Made by a program: the position numbers and the translations under genes
Source of the DNA: Pseudobdellovibrionaceae bacterium
GTDB taxonomy: Bacteria; Bdellovibrionota; Bdellovibrionia; Bdellovibrionales; Bdellovibrionaceae
Reading direction: 5' to 3'
Assembly: GCA_019637875.1 (NCBI GenBank)
Contig: JAHBUW010000001.1
Span: 248,001 to 312,000 of the forward strand
DNA: 64,000 bases
Shown here: positions 26,130 to 34,719 of the stretch, in pieces
How the letters are laid out: the number at the start of each line of letters is the position of its first letter
Position numbering within the stretch: position 1 is the stretch's first letter
Notes under the pieces: model-generated
What the model was told of the DNA's origin: nothing
Databases searched by the model: none
What the model saw: the letters and a program-made list of their open reading frames with translations, nothing else

Positions 26130-27737
26130 GTGGTGCACCCCAGAACGATTCGCCTGTTTTTACTGTTGTCGCTCCTCTGCGCGCTCTTGCCCGGGGCGTT
26201 CCGTGCGTCTTCGTCCGCCACCGATTTCGATCCCAAAAACAGCAATACCAAGAACCTCGAATCCTACTGGGCCGAGGCCGATCTGAACGAATACGATTTC
26301 GTGAAGTTCATGGCCGACGACAACTGCCTGAAGAGCGAGCGTCAGTTCATGGCCTGCGTGAACGCGATCAGTTCGGTGGCCGAGCGCTTGAAATTGAAGT
26401 TCGCCACGAACGGTGAGTTTGAACCGCTGACCGACGCCGATATCGAAGATCGTTTGACCGAAAAGTCCGAACTCAGCATCTGGAAAGAGATCTACCGCGA
26501 AAACGGGACGGAAGTTCCGTATTCGTTCTTGGTGCTGTGGCTGCGTTTGAAAGAACACATCACGCAACCCACGCAGATGAACCTGCTGCTCGCGACCGGT
26601 ATCAACTCCTACTTGAGCGTCGCGCGCGATCCGCACACCTACATCGTGCCGCTCGCGTACTACGAAGAGGTCCTGTCGCAGTCGGAAACCCGTTCGGCGC
26701 ACCTGGGCTTTTTGGCCCGTCGGATCAAGGGCGGTGCCATGGTCCGCAAGGTCATGTCGAACTCGCCCGCCGCGCGTTCGGGTCTGCGCAAGGGCGATCG
26801 CATCTTGGAGTTGAACGGCACCGACGTGACGAAGCTTCACGCGGCCGAATTCAACGAGCTGGTCCGTGGCCAAAGCGCGGGCCGACTGCGTTTGAAGATT
26901 CGCCGTCAGGCGGGGGCACAGCCGATCGTACGTCATCTCGAAATCCTGCGCGGGGAAACCCAGTTCGTCTCGGTGGAAAGCCGCTTGATGGAGAAAGACA
27001 CGCGCGTGGGTCTATTGACCGTGCATAAGTTCGCGCGGGAAACCTGCGTGAACGCGCGCAAACATCTGATCGGTCTGATGGAGCAAGGGATCGAGGGTTT
27101 GGTGCTGGATCTGCGGGACAACCCCGGCGGTCAAGTGGACGAAGCGGCCTGCGTGGCGGGACTTTTCCTGACGCCGGGTTCTTTGGTCTTCCAAACGAAG
27201 TATCTGGATCCCACGAAAAAAGGCGAAGTCTACTGGGCCGAGGGGCCGCAGGTGTATGACGGTCCCATCGCGACCTTGATCAACAGCGGCTCGGCTTCGG
27301 CGGCCGAGATCGTCGCGGGCGCACTCAAGGACCTGGGCCGCACCACGCTCATCGGTGAGCGGAGTTTCGGTAAAGGCAGCTTCCAAGACGGGATGTTATG
27401 GCGTCAGCACGCGAAAATCGCGCTCTTCCAAACGCAAGGCTTCTACTATTTCGCGAGCGGTTGGACGCCGCAAATCGTGGGGCTTGAGCCCGACGTTCCC
27501 GCCGGGATGGGCGATGAGGGCACGGTCTCGATGCGTGAAGAGGACCTGTACCTGGTGCCGTTGCGCCCGATGGATCTGTGGACCGGTCCCCAGGGACTGG
27601 CTTGGCTGGAGCGCTCGGCCTGTATCGCCAGCGGCGTGGCCGCGATGGATGAAGACTCGCAAATTCAAAAAGCCACCGATTGGGTTCGTTGCAAGACTCA
27701 ACGTGCGGGCGACATGAACGGGAACCCTGGATTATGA
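26130..27737 (+). CDS. Secreted S41-family C-terminal processing peptidase with PDZ domain
   Basis: 535 residues. Signal peptide (~1-27), an N-terminal helical domain, a PDZ domain around 190-275 (GFLARRIKGGAMV, SGLRKGDRILELNG), then the S41 catalytic domain with LVLDLRDNPGG, the nucleophile region INSGSASAAEI and the general-base lysine in GERSFGKGS. It probably trims or degrades periplasmic proteins from their C-termini. GTG starts at 26130 or 26133 are equivalent. The stop overlaps the ATG of the esterase gene, so the two are coupled. Confidence 0.92.
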   Translation: MVHPRTIRLFLLLSLLCALLPGAFRASSSATDFDPKNSNTKNLESYWAEADLNEYDFVKFMADDNCLKSERQFMACVNAISSVAERLKLKFATNGEFEPLTDADIEDRLTEKSELSIWKEIYRENGTEVPYSFLVLWLRLKEHITQPTQMNLLLATGINSYLSVARDPHTYIVPLAYYEEVLSQSETRSAHLGFLARRIKGGAMVRKVMSNSPAARSGLRKGDRILELNGTDVTKLHAAEFNELVRGQSAGRLRLKIRRQAGAQPIVRHLEILRGETQFVSVESRLMEKDTRVGLLTVHKFARETCVNARKHLIGLMEQGIEGLVLDLRDNPGGQVDEAACVAGLFLTPGSLVFQTKYLDPTKKGEVYWAEGPQVYDGPIATLINSGSASAAEIVAGALKDLGRTTLIGERSFGKGSFQDGMLWRQHAKIALFQTQGFYYFASGWTPQIVGLEPDVPAGMGDEGTVSMREEDLYLVPLRPMDLWTGPQGLAWLERSACIASGVAAMDEDSQIQKATDWVRCKTQRAGDMNGNPGL

Positions 27738-28366
27738 GCCTGACCACCGAATTCAAATGCGAATTTCTTCCGGCGGCGCGGCCGTCGAAAAAGTTGATGC
27801 TCGTTCTGCACGGCAAGGGCGACAGCTCGAAGCCGTTTCGCAAATTCAACGAAGAGATCAATCTGCCGGAGATGAACTATCTGCTGCTGAATGCGCCCCG
27901 CAAATACATGGATGGCTATTCTTGGTACGGCGATCCGCCGTTTCAAGCCGACGCCGTCCCCAAGATGCGCGAGCGTTTGATGAAAGTGATCGATCAGTTG
28001 GTCGAGCAAGGCTGGGACACGAAGGACATCTACGTCTTCGGTTTCTCGCAAGGCTGCCTGATCGGTGCGGATCTCGTGTTGCACGAGCGCCGCGACTTCG
28101 CGGGTTTCATCGGGGTCAGCGGCTATTTCCATTTCTATCCGGGCTGGCGGCGCGAGCTGTCGTCCAAAAAACACCGCACGCCGTGGGTGATGCTGCATGG
28201 TCAGCGCGACCGCGTGCTGCCCATCGAAGACACACGCTTCGGGATGGAGAAGATCAAATCATTGGGAATGAAGATCGACTGGCACGAATCACAAAAAGGC
28301 CACTCGATGGACCAAGACGAAGCCGACGTGATCCACGCCTGGCTGAAGAAACAGCTGGGCAGGTAG
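27734..28366 (+). CDS. Phospholipase/carboxylesterase-family serine hydrolase
   Basis: 210 residues, alpha/beta hydrolase. LMLVLHGKGDSS gives the oxyanion HG, the nucleophile is Ser in FGFSQGCLIG, and the acid and base are in MLHGQRDRVLP and KGHSMDQD. It fits the YpfH/acyl-thioesterase group that cleaves short-chain esters. No signal peptide, so cytoplasmic. ATGA overlap with the protease. Confidence 0.9.
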   Translation: MSLTTEFKCEFLPAARPSKKLMLVLHGKGDSSKPFRKFNEEINLPEMNYLLLNAPRKYMDGYSWYGDPPFQADAVPKMRERLMKVIDQLVEQGWDTKDIYVFGFSQGCLIGADLVLHERRDFAGFIGVSGYFHFYPGWRRELSSKKHRTPWVMLHGQRDRVLPIEDTRFGMEKIKSLGMKIDWHESQKGHSMDQDEADVIHAWLKKQLGR

Positions 28367-28376
28367 CCGGGGGCGC

Positions 28377-30224
28377 CTATATGTCGTGGCGGTGGGTTTG
28401 GACGCAGTCGAGGATCCGGGCCAGCAGGCGGGTGTTCTCGATGGCGCGTGGACCGCGGACGTAGTGGCGGCTTTTTTCGACTTCCGGGAAATTCAAATGA
28501 CTGTGAATCAGGTGGTCGATGGTCGCCTGAATGTGCGCATGGGACATGCCCATGTTTTTCGATTTCAAAAGCTCATCGACGATATTGATCAAGGCGTTCC
28601 CGGTGATGCGATCGGTGGGATTGATCGCGGCGGCGCGCTCGGCGATTTCTTTTAGCTGGGCCGGTGAGGGCGCACCTTGGCAGGCCGCCATCAGCAGGCG
28701 CTTGTACATATCTTGGAATTCGAAAATCGCTTTCACGTGATGGGGCTTCATTTTTGAATCGCCGCGACGGGCGAAATCCGAAAGGATCTGACGGAAGAAT
28801 GTTTCCGGAGCCATCCACGTCGGACGGAAGCCCTTATCCACGAAGGTCTTCGGCAGTTCGCGCAGAACCGCGCGCATGTCGAAGATCGCCGGGCGGTTCA
28901 CGCCGTCGGCCACGCGTTTGATCGAACCCGTGACTTTCGCACGCTCGAACATCGAAAAGACGCGGTCGAAACGATTGAAGGTGCGGGGTTTCGCCAGAAT
29001 ATTTTTACGTTGATCGGCGTTGAAGCCCATCCGGTACAGAATCTGATTCGCCCGTGCTTCGCGGAAGCGGTCGTCGAAGATTTGCATCGTCGGATGTTTA
29101 TCGAAAGCCTTCATGGACTTCTTCACACCGGTGTTCAGATAGTCTGCGGCTTGTACGAAAACCTGCGCGATCAAACGGGCTTTGTGTTTTTGCTCATTCA
29201 ATGAGGTCGAAAATCTTTCGACATCGTCGTAGCGGTAAAGATCGTGGCGCAAGCCGAACTGGCGAACGCTGCCGTAATCGATGATGCCCGCATCGGACAG
29301 GACGTTGTCGCCGTCCCAATCCAGCCACGCGAAGATGTAGTTCACGTCGAGTTCAGCGGCGAACTCGGCGAAGCTGCGCGCGGCGGCGACCGCCATGTCG
29401 TCGTACCTCGTGGCCGAGCGGGGGCCGATCTTCCAACGTTTGTTCATCCGTTGACGATCGATCAAATAATCAGCCGCTTGCTTTAGCTCATGCAGACGGT
29501 TTTGTTTCAGATAAAGAAACATGTGCGCCGGACGGATCAGATTCGGCGCCGCGCGGACGCCGATACCGTAACCCTTGCCCAGGTCGATCACGCACAGCAT
29601 GCGCTCGGTACGGAAACCCTGCAGGTGCATGATTTCGGCCATGATGCTGGCGCCGTAAAGCTCATCCATTTCGGCCAGACCGCAGCCGTAGCCGAATTCG
29701 GTGCCGCCGGTTTTCAGCGGGCGGTCCGCTTGCACGGCACCGGGAGCGAGGCAGGTCACGCCCGTTCCGCGTGAGCTGACGTCCCAGATTTGTCCGTTGT
29801 TTTCGACGACGCCGTTCCAAATGCCGCGACCGTCGCCGCTGGTTTTACCCGAACGGCTGGTGTGCTGCAGTTGCAGGTAGCGCGAGGCCATGTAACGGTT
29901 CGGTTTGATCGTCGAAGGATCGATGCGGCGTTTCGTCAATTCATCGTATTCGTTAATGATCTGGATCGAGAAGGTGGCCAAAAGCTTCTCTTTGAGCTCG
30001 GCGGTCATTTCGTGCGGGTGGGAGGCGGGAATAAGGCCCATTTCTTTCGCGAGGACGAAGTTGAAATAAGCGACATCGCCGGTGCGGAGTTCGCGGACAC
30101 GATAGGGCACAAATCCCGACGGCACGGCTTGCATCCAAGGATGGCGGCCATCCAATTGGTCAAAAGATGTATAACTTCTTTTGATTTCCGATTTGCGAGA
30201 AGCCGATGTATCACGAACCGTCAA
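28377..30224 (-). CDS. Divergent SelO/YdiU-like pseudokinase (putative protein adenylyltransferase)
   Basis: 615 residues. Aligning by eye to SelO gives GQIWDVSSRGTGVT for the GAQWDLQLKGAGPT loop, then a helix with SIMAEIM carrying the conserved Glu, GVRAAPNLIRPAHMF for LMRVAPSHLRFGHFE, and WLDWDGDNVLSDAGIIDYGS for the NxDN...DYG metal site. SelO enzymes attach AMP to proteins under oxidative stress. The usual LKG lysine appears to be Arg here, and the C-terminal ~200 residues differ from SelO and lack its terminal Cys pair. TTG start 30224 follows GGAGG (30233-30237). No close operon partner; the next gene diverges. Confidence 0.7.
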   Translation of the reverse strand: MTVRDTSASRKSEIKRSYTSFDQLDGRHPWMQAVPSGFVPYRVRELRTGDVAYFNFVLAKEMGLIPASHPHEMTAELKEKLLATFSIQIINEYDELTKRRIDPSTIKPNRYMASRYLQLQHTSRSGKTSGDGRGIWNGVVENNGQIWDVSSRGTGVTCLAPGAVQADRPLKTGGTEFGYGCGLAEMDELYGASIMAEIMHLQGFRTERMLCVIDLGKGYGIGVRAAPNLIRPAHMFLYLKQNRLHELKQAADYLIDRQRMNKRWKIGPRSATRYDDMAVAAARSFAEFAAELDVNYIFAWLDWDGDNVLSDAGIIDYGSVRQFGLRHDLYRYDDVERFSTSLNEQKHKARLIAQVFVQAADYLNTGVKKSMKAFDKHPTMQIFDDRFREARANQILYRMGFNADQRKNILAKPRTFNRFDRVFSMFERAKVTGSIKRVADGVNRPAIFDMRAVLRELPKTFVDKGFRPTWMAPETFFRQILSDFARRGDSKMKPHHVKAIFEFQDMYKRLLMAACQGAPSPAQLKEIAERAAAINPTDRITGNALINIVDELLKSKNMGMSHAHIQATIDHLIHSHLNFPEVEKSRHYVRGPRAIENTRLLARILDCVQTHRHDI

Positions 30225-30340
30225 AGCAGTGGTCCTCCATGACTCTTTATGAATCGGCGGATGTACCGAAGACTTAAGTAGGACCTGGATGCTGACGATA
30301 AAAAACTGGACCTATGTAGGGTTTAGTTTTTTGAAGGGGA

Positions 30341-30916
30341 ATGACTTTGAAAGCTTTTCTGACGCTCATGGCAGCACTTTGGGCCGTTTCATTCGCCCAA
30401 GCCTCGAAACCCGACAGCGTTTCGCGGTGCCCGGCGAATCGACCGGCGCTTTTTGACGAGATTCGGTCGCCGCTGGCGAAGGCCGCTTTGCCCGAAAAAG
30501 TTCTGCTCGCTCGCGAAGCGAATCTGTGGGTGGAGGACGCCCGCTCCGGATTGAAGATCTGGGCTCGTCACAACTTCAAAACCGGCAAGAAGTCTTTCGT
30601 GTGCGCGAACTTGCCACCGAACACGGATAAACATCTGAGTGTGCCGTTGATCGTACTGTGGGATCGGACTCCCGAAACAAAGATCGGCGATTCGTTATGG
30701 CAGATGCAGGTGATGGCGAACAAATCGAAACTCGGTCTATGGAGCCAAAAAACCGGTCTGATGAGCGTGGGCGATCTGCTGAATGCCCGGCAAAGTCCGT
30801 GGAAGATCGAGTTCACCGATGGCGTCTTGGACGAAACGATTCTGCGTTCGGTTTCACGCCAGGGCGATTTGAATTTGACGGCGGTGATCCGCCTGGATCA
30901 CGCCGACCATCCTTAA
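30341..30916 (+). CDS. Secreted hypothetical protein
   Basis: 191 residues with a clear signal peptide (1-21, ending AQA). The mature protein has two cysteines (in SRCPAN and FVCANL) that may pair. No family recognised. AAGGGGA precedes the ATG. It diverges from the SelO-like gene over a 116-bp gap and converges with the next lipoprotein gene, only two bases separating the stops. Confidence 0.75.
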   Translation: MTLKAFLTLMAALWAVSFAQASKPDSVSRCPANRPALFDEIRSPLAKAALPEKVLLAREANLWVEDARSGLKIWARHNFKTGKKSFVCANLPPNTDKHLSVPLIVLWDRTPETKIGDSLWQMQVMANKSKLGLWSQKTGLMSVGDLLNARQSPWKIEFTDGVLDETILRSVSRQGDLNLTAVIRLDHADHP

Positions 30917-30918
30917 TT

Positions 30919-32295
30919 TTAGTTCGCGGCCACGCAGGTGCGGTCGAAAAGGCCTTTGTTCTCTAAATGGATCATGTAGGTTCCCAAACGGCTCTGCACG
31001 CGCTGGAAGAGGGGCGTATTGAACGTCTCGGTGTCCACGGGCATTTTGAAGGTGCGGGCTTTGACTCCGCCCACGAACGGCGCCCAGCGGATCGAAGTCA
31101 GCTTCATCCCTGTCGCGTTGCGCTCGTACTGGGCGACGATGCGATCCATATTTGAGGTCACGCGGATCTCTTTCGCGTTCAGTTGAATTTCGGCTTTCGC
31201 GGTATTCGCCATCTCGAGATCCACCGCTAAGTAATCGCGTTCACAGCGTTCCGTGATCGACTTGACGTCGAACTGTTGTGCCATGTCCCGGTCCACCGTG
31301 CCCGCGATGTCGTCGTAGACTCGGCAGAGTTCGGGATAGGTCGTCAGCAGCTGGCGTTGAGATTCGGAGTCGAGATTCAGGAACTCGACGACCTCGGGTG
31401 AAATCGCCATGCGCGGTTTGCAGTAGTTGTTGGGATCGGCGGAGTAGTATTTTTCGGAAATCTGCGAGCAAGCCGTCGGCGTCGCGCCCGCGAGTTGATC
31501 CACGATGAAGAAGACCCCGCCGGTCGCCATCGTCGCGGCGCCCAGGTAGGCGAGTTTCATCAGCGAACGTCCGAGGCGGACCTGGGTTTCGGTCGGACCG
31601 GGGGTCACGCCGAGATAGAAGGTTTCGTAACCGACCCGTGGCGAGCTGGTCCCGCTCCCGAAGTGAATGCGGATGCGGCGCTTCGGATCGAGGCTGATCG
31701 CATCCAGGGTCGAGGATTTGTAAGCCCCCAGTTGGCTCTGCGAGTACTTGAGGTTCTGCTGCTCGAAGATGCGCGCCATCGCCTGGTGGCGGATGATCGT
31801 GGCCCTACGGGCATCCTCTGGATGCGTATAAGGGGAGGACGGGAAGTGCGAGCCATCCCCGACCAGGAAAACCTCGTTCTCCAGGTTCCGGATCCACTGG
31901 AGAGTTTCCTGGGTCTGCTTGGAAAGGACGTTGCGCTCGCCGGCGATCACGCGCTGGAAGCTGCCGTCGCCGTTGAGCAGGCGGCGCCCGATGAGCGCCG
32001 AAGAACCCGCCACGGCCGCGCCCGTCACGACGTAGCTGGCCGCGCAGGTGGTGAGGTTGGTCTTTGCGCCTTCAGGGCCGACGAGGGACCAGATGTAGTC
32101 CATGGTGCAGAGGTTGCGCGTGAGGGAGTGCGCGATCTTGTTCACCGCGAAGTTCCCGCACATGGGGCCCTCGTCCGCCGCGTTCGCCGGCGCGCGGCTG
32201 GAGGCGTCGGGTGACGAGGCCGTCGAGCCGGAGGTGCAACCGGAGACGACGAAGCAAAGGGCCGCGATGAGCTGGAGAATCTGGCGAACGGGCAT
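30919..32295 (-). CDS. Hypothetical lipoprotein
   Basis: 458 residues. The N-terminus ends in VVSGC, a lipobox with Cys20, so it is lipid-anchored. A hydrophobic pair of segments occurs around 85-105 and 260-285, and at least eight further cysteines are spread through the chain (for example PMCGNF, NLCTMD, TTCAAS, ELCRVY). No family recognised. ATG 32295 has AAGGAGC upstream; a much longer frame further upstream runs antisense to the GtrB-like gene and is not real. Confidence 0.75.
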   Translation of the reverse strand: MPVRQILQLIAALCFVVSGCTSGSTASSPDASSRAPANAADEGPMCGNFAVNKIAHSLTRNLCTMDYIWSLVGPEGAKTNLTTCAASYVVTGAAVAGSSALIGRRLLNGDGSFQRVIAGERNVLSKQTQETLQWIRNLENEVFLVGDGSHFPSSPYTHPEDARRATIIRHQAMARIFEQQNLKYSQSQLGAYKSSTLDAISLDPKRRIRIHFGSGTSSPRVGYETFYLGVTPGPTETQVRLGRSLMKLAYLGAATMATGGVFFIVDQLAGATPTACSQISEKYYSADPNNYCKPRMAISPEVVEFLNLDSESQRQLLTTYPELCRVYDDIAGTVDRDMAQQFDVKSITERCERDYLAVDLEMANTAKAEIQLNAKEIRVTSNMDRIVAQYERNATGMKLTSIRWAPFVGGVKARTFKMPVDTETFNTPLFQRVQSRLGTYMIHLENKGLFDRTCVAAN

Positions 32296-32408
32296 GAACG
32301 CTCCTTCGGAAGGGAATGTCCTTATTATTCGCGGGCGCGCGCGTCTTGGCAATGGGGGTTCCTGGACCAACGGGCGGATTAACTCAACTTTTGCGAGAGC
32401 GGCGCTTC

Positions 32409-33596
32409 TTAGCTCGATTTCGAATGGATGGACATGATCGGGATCTGGGTCGGCGCCAGCGGTGCCGGTTCTTCCACCGGGGTGGCCGCCGCTTCCTCGG
32501 CCACGGGTTCCGAGTCGTCGACGGGTGCGATCGTGGTTACGTTCGTTTCTTCCGGAGCGATGATGGTCGCCGGGCGGTGAGAATAGCTTGCGGCTTGCGA
32601 GATGGGCGTCACGTTGGCGACGGGAAGCGGTTGATGTCCGCGCAGTTCGGCGGGTTTCGCTTCGGCCAGGCTGTTCTCTTGATAGCGTAAGGGCTTTTCC
32701 AAAGTCTGGCTGCGATCCCAGCGGCGCGCGAGGACCAAGAACAGAAACGCCGTCGAGATCAACTGCGCCGCTACGGCGAAACCGCCGAAAAGATAAAGCG
32801 AGTTCCACAGCGGGTGAATCTCGATGCCCGAGGCTCCCAAGATGAACGCCGCGATTCCCCCCAGGAACGAAAAGGCTCCCAGACCCAAGAACGCGTAGAC
32901 GAGTTGTTGCAAAGGGCGCGAACCTTGATTCAGCCAAAGCACCAGAACGTCGAGCGGCCGGGTGTAGGGGGCGTTCACGCGCGTCGAGCTTTGTACCGGG
33001 TTTTTCAAAGTCCACCGATCCATCGACCAGCCGGCGGCAACCACGTGACGCCACCAATGACTGGTGGAGGTCAGCATCGCGTTGTGCGTGATCATCACTT
33101 TGCGGTCGCAGACGATGAAGGCTCCGCGGTCTTGTTCGAAAAACTGATCGGCGAAACTTTGAGGATAATTCTTTTCCACGCGACGAAGCAACGGATCGAA
33201 AAAGCCCGAACTCATCGAAGAGGGCTTGAATCCCCAGATGATTTCGGCGCCGTCGTTCCACTGTCCGAAAATCGCTTCGAGTTCGTCGGTTTTCGGAAAA
33301 TCTTCAGGAGTACCGACCCAGGCGACCTGGCCGATGGACAGCCGTAACGCCAAACCCACGGCTTGGCTGTAGTGGCTGTAGTCCATGACGTCGACGACCT
33401 TCACCGCCGCGCCGACGTGACCGCCCTCGGCCCATTTCTCGATGATCCTTCGCGAGTCGTCATGTGAACCGAGATCGTAGAAATGAATCTCGGTATCATG
33501 GTGCTCGGCGCACCAGTGCGTGAGCTCGGTCATCAAACCGGGCAAGTTTTCTTGATCGTGCTTAAAAAGAATATTGAGCGAGAATTGCGGGATCAT
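32409..33596 (-). CDS. Degenerate GT2 (GtrB/dolichol-phosphate-sugar synthase-like) membrane protein
   Basis: 395 residues. The first ~225 residues follow a GT2 layout, with DLGSHDDSRRII in place of the D-GS-D-T motif. A QAVGLALRLSIGQVAW helix follows, and then VGTPEDFP sits where active enzymes have DADLQDPP. Two hydrophobic segments (~230-255 and 268-295) follow, as in GtrB, then a ~95-residue Pro/Glu/Thr-rich tail. The catalytic Asp-X-Asp appears lost, so I infer a non-catalytic or substrate-shifted protein at the inner membrane. A short palindrome lies right before its start. Confidence 0.6.
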   Translation of the reverse strand: MIPQFSLNILFKHDQENLPGLMTELTHWCAEHHDTEIHFYDLGSHDDSRRIIEKWAEGGHVGAAVKVVDVMDYSHYSQAVGLALRLSIGQVAWVGTPEDFPKTDELEAIFGQWNDGAEIIWGFKPSSMSSGFFDPLLRRVEKNYPQSFADQFFEQDRGAFIVCDRKVMITHNAMLTSTSHWWRHVVAAGWSMDRWTLKNPVQSSTRVNAPYTRPLDVLVLWLNQGSRPLQQLVYAFLGLGAFSFLGGIAAFILGASGIEIHPLWNSLYLFGGFAVAAQLISTAFLFLVLARRWDRSQTLEKPLRYQENSLAEAKPAELRGHQPLPVANVTPISQAASYSHRPATIIAPEETNVTTIAPVDDSEPVAEEAAATPVEEPAPLAPTQIPIMSIHSKSS

Positions 33597-33610
33597 CGAT
33601 GTTTACATCG
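33597..33610. promoter_or_regulatory. 14-bp palindrome at the start of the GtrB-like gene
   Basis: CGATGT/ACATCG arms around TT lie immediately upstream of the ATG at 33596, where the ribosome site should be. It could be an operator or a hairpin that hides the start. Confidence 0.35.
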
Positions 33611-33629
33611 GCAGAATCCCGCCTTTCGA

Positions 33630-34643
33630 TCACGGGGCTTCGGTCCAGGGGCGCAGGGTATCGCCGTCCAGGATCGAGGCACCGCCCCGCTGAAGTCGTG
33701 CATCGTCGCGGATCAGTAGGTCCAGAAGGTGCGCCGCCGCCGCACCTTGCGAGTCGGGAATCGCGTGCGACGAATTCGGCATGTAGATCAACTGCTGCAG
33801 ACGTCCCGGGGAGACGTTGCGTGCGGCTTTGAGCTGATCCTCGAATGCGCGCTTTTCGTCCTCTTGCGCGAGGATGTAGGTCACCGAACCCGCAGGAAGT
33901 TTTTTGAACTCAAGCTCGCGAAGGTCGAAGCTACGGACCGCGCGAATCAAGTGAAAGACCGACTCGCGATAGATGTCGGGAATCTCGCGCAGCTCTTCCG
34001 GAACGCGGTCGGGAAGAATGCGCTGGGCGAGGTAGCTCGAATAGATCTGACGGTAAGCGCTTTCGTAAAAGTACGGGCCCAAGAACGGTCCCCACCATAG
34101 TTTGATCCAATCGAGGCTCTGCATGATCCACGCGCCTTGCGCGTCGTATTTGTCGAGCGAAACCACGAGCGGAGCCAAGAAGACCAGACGCTCGACGCGG
34201 TCGGGGTGGGCGTCGGCGTAGCGGGCGGCGATGTGCGCGCCGTAAGAAAGACCGACGACCGTCGTTTTCTTCAAGCCGAGCGCTTCGGTGAGCTGAAACA
34301 GTTCATCGGTGAAGTCGCCACCTTCAAGACCGTCACGGAAAAACTTCGGCTTGCCGAAGGTTTCGGTTTCGGCAAGCAGGGTGCGGTGCTGGCCGCGGAA
34401 ATAGTAAAGGACGACGCCGTAACCTTTTTCTTCCAGTTTGGCGGTCAGGTCGCGCCAGCGGCGCAAGTCGTAGACGAGTCCGTTGGTGAACACCAGGGTG
34501 GATTTTCCGGGAGCGGCGGGCAGGTATTCGACGTAACGGGGGACGCCGTCGTTCAGGGTCGTCAGACCTTTTTGCCAAGTGCGGGGAGCCTGGGCCCAGC
34601 TCCAGGCGGGAATCAACAGCAGTAGCGCGAAGAGTGTTCTCAT
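33630..34643 (-). CDS. Secreted alpha/beta hydrolase
   Basis: 337 residues. Signal peptide (1-17, SWAQ), then an alpha/beta hydrolase fold: LVFTNGLVYDLRRW, nucleophile Ser in VVGLSYGAHIAARY and a late His in NSSHAIPDS. Substrate unknown. It lies 76 bp downstream of the porin gene and 33 bp upstream of the GtrB-like gene on the same strand, so it could be part of a longer transcript. Confidence 0.85.
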   Translation of the reverse strand: MRTLFALLLLIPAWSWAQAPRTWQKGLTTLNDGVPRYVEYLPAAPGKSTLVFTNGLVYDLRRWRDLTAKLEEKGYGVVLYYFRGQHRTLLAETETFGKPKFFRDGLEGGDFTDELFQLTEALGLKKTTVVGLSYGAHIAARYADAHPDRVERLVFLAPLVVSLDKYDAQGAWIMQSLDWIKLWWGPFLGPYFYESAYRQIYSSYLAQRILPDRVPEELREIPDIYRESVFHLIRAVRSFDLRELEFKKLPAGSVTYILAQEDEKRAFEDQLKAARNVSPGRLQQLIYMPNSSHAIPDSQGAAAAHLLDLLIRDDARLQRGGASILDGDTLRPWTEAP

Positions 34644-34719
34644 GGCGCCCGTCTAACGAGAGACGGCGGTCGGGGCAAGCGGAACGGCTAGAGTATGTGC
34701 TTGAGTGTCATGGGCCGAA

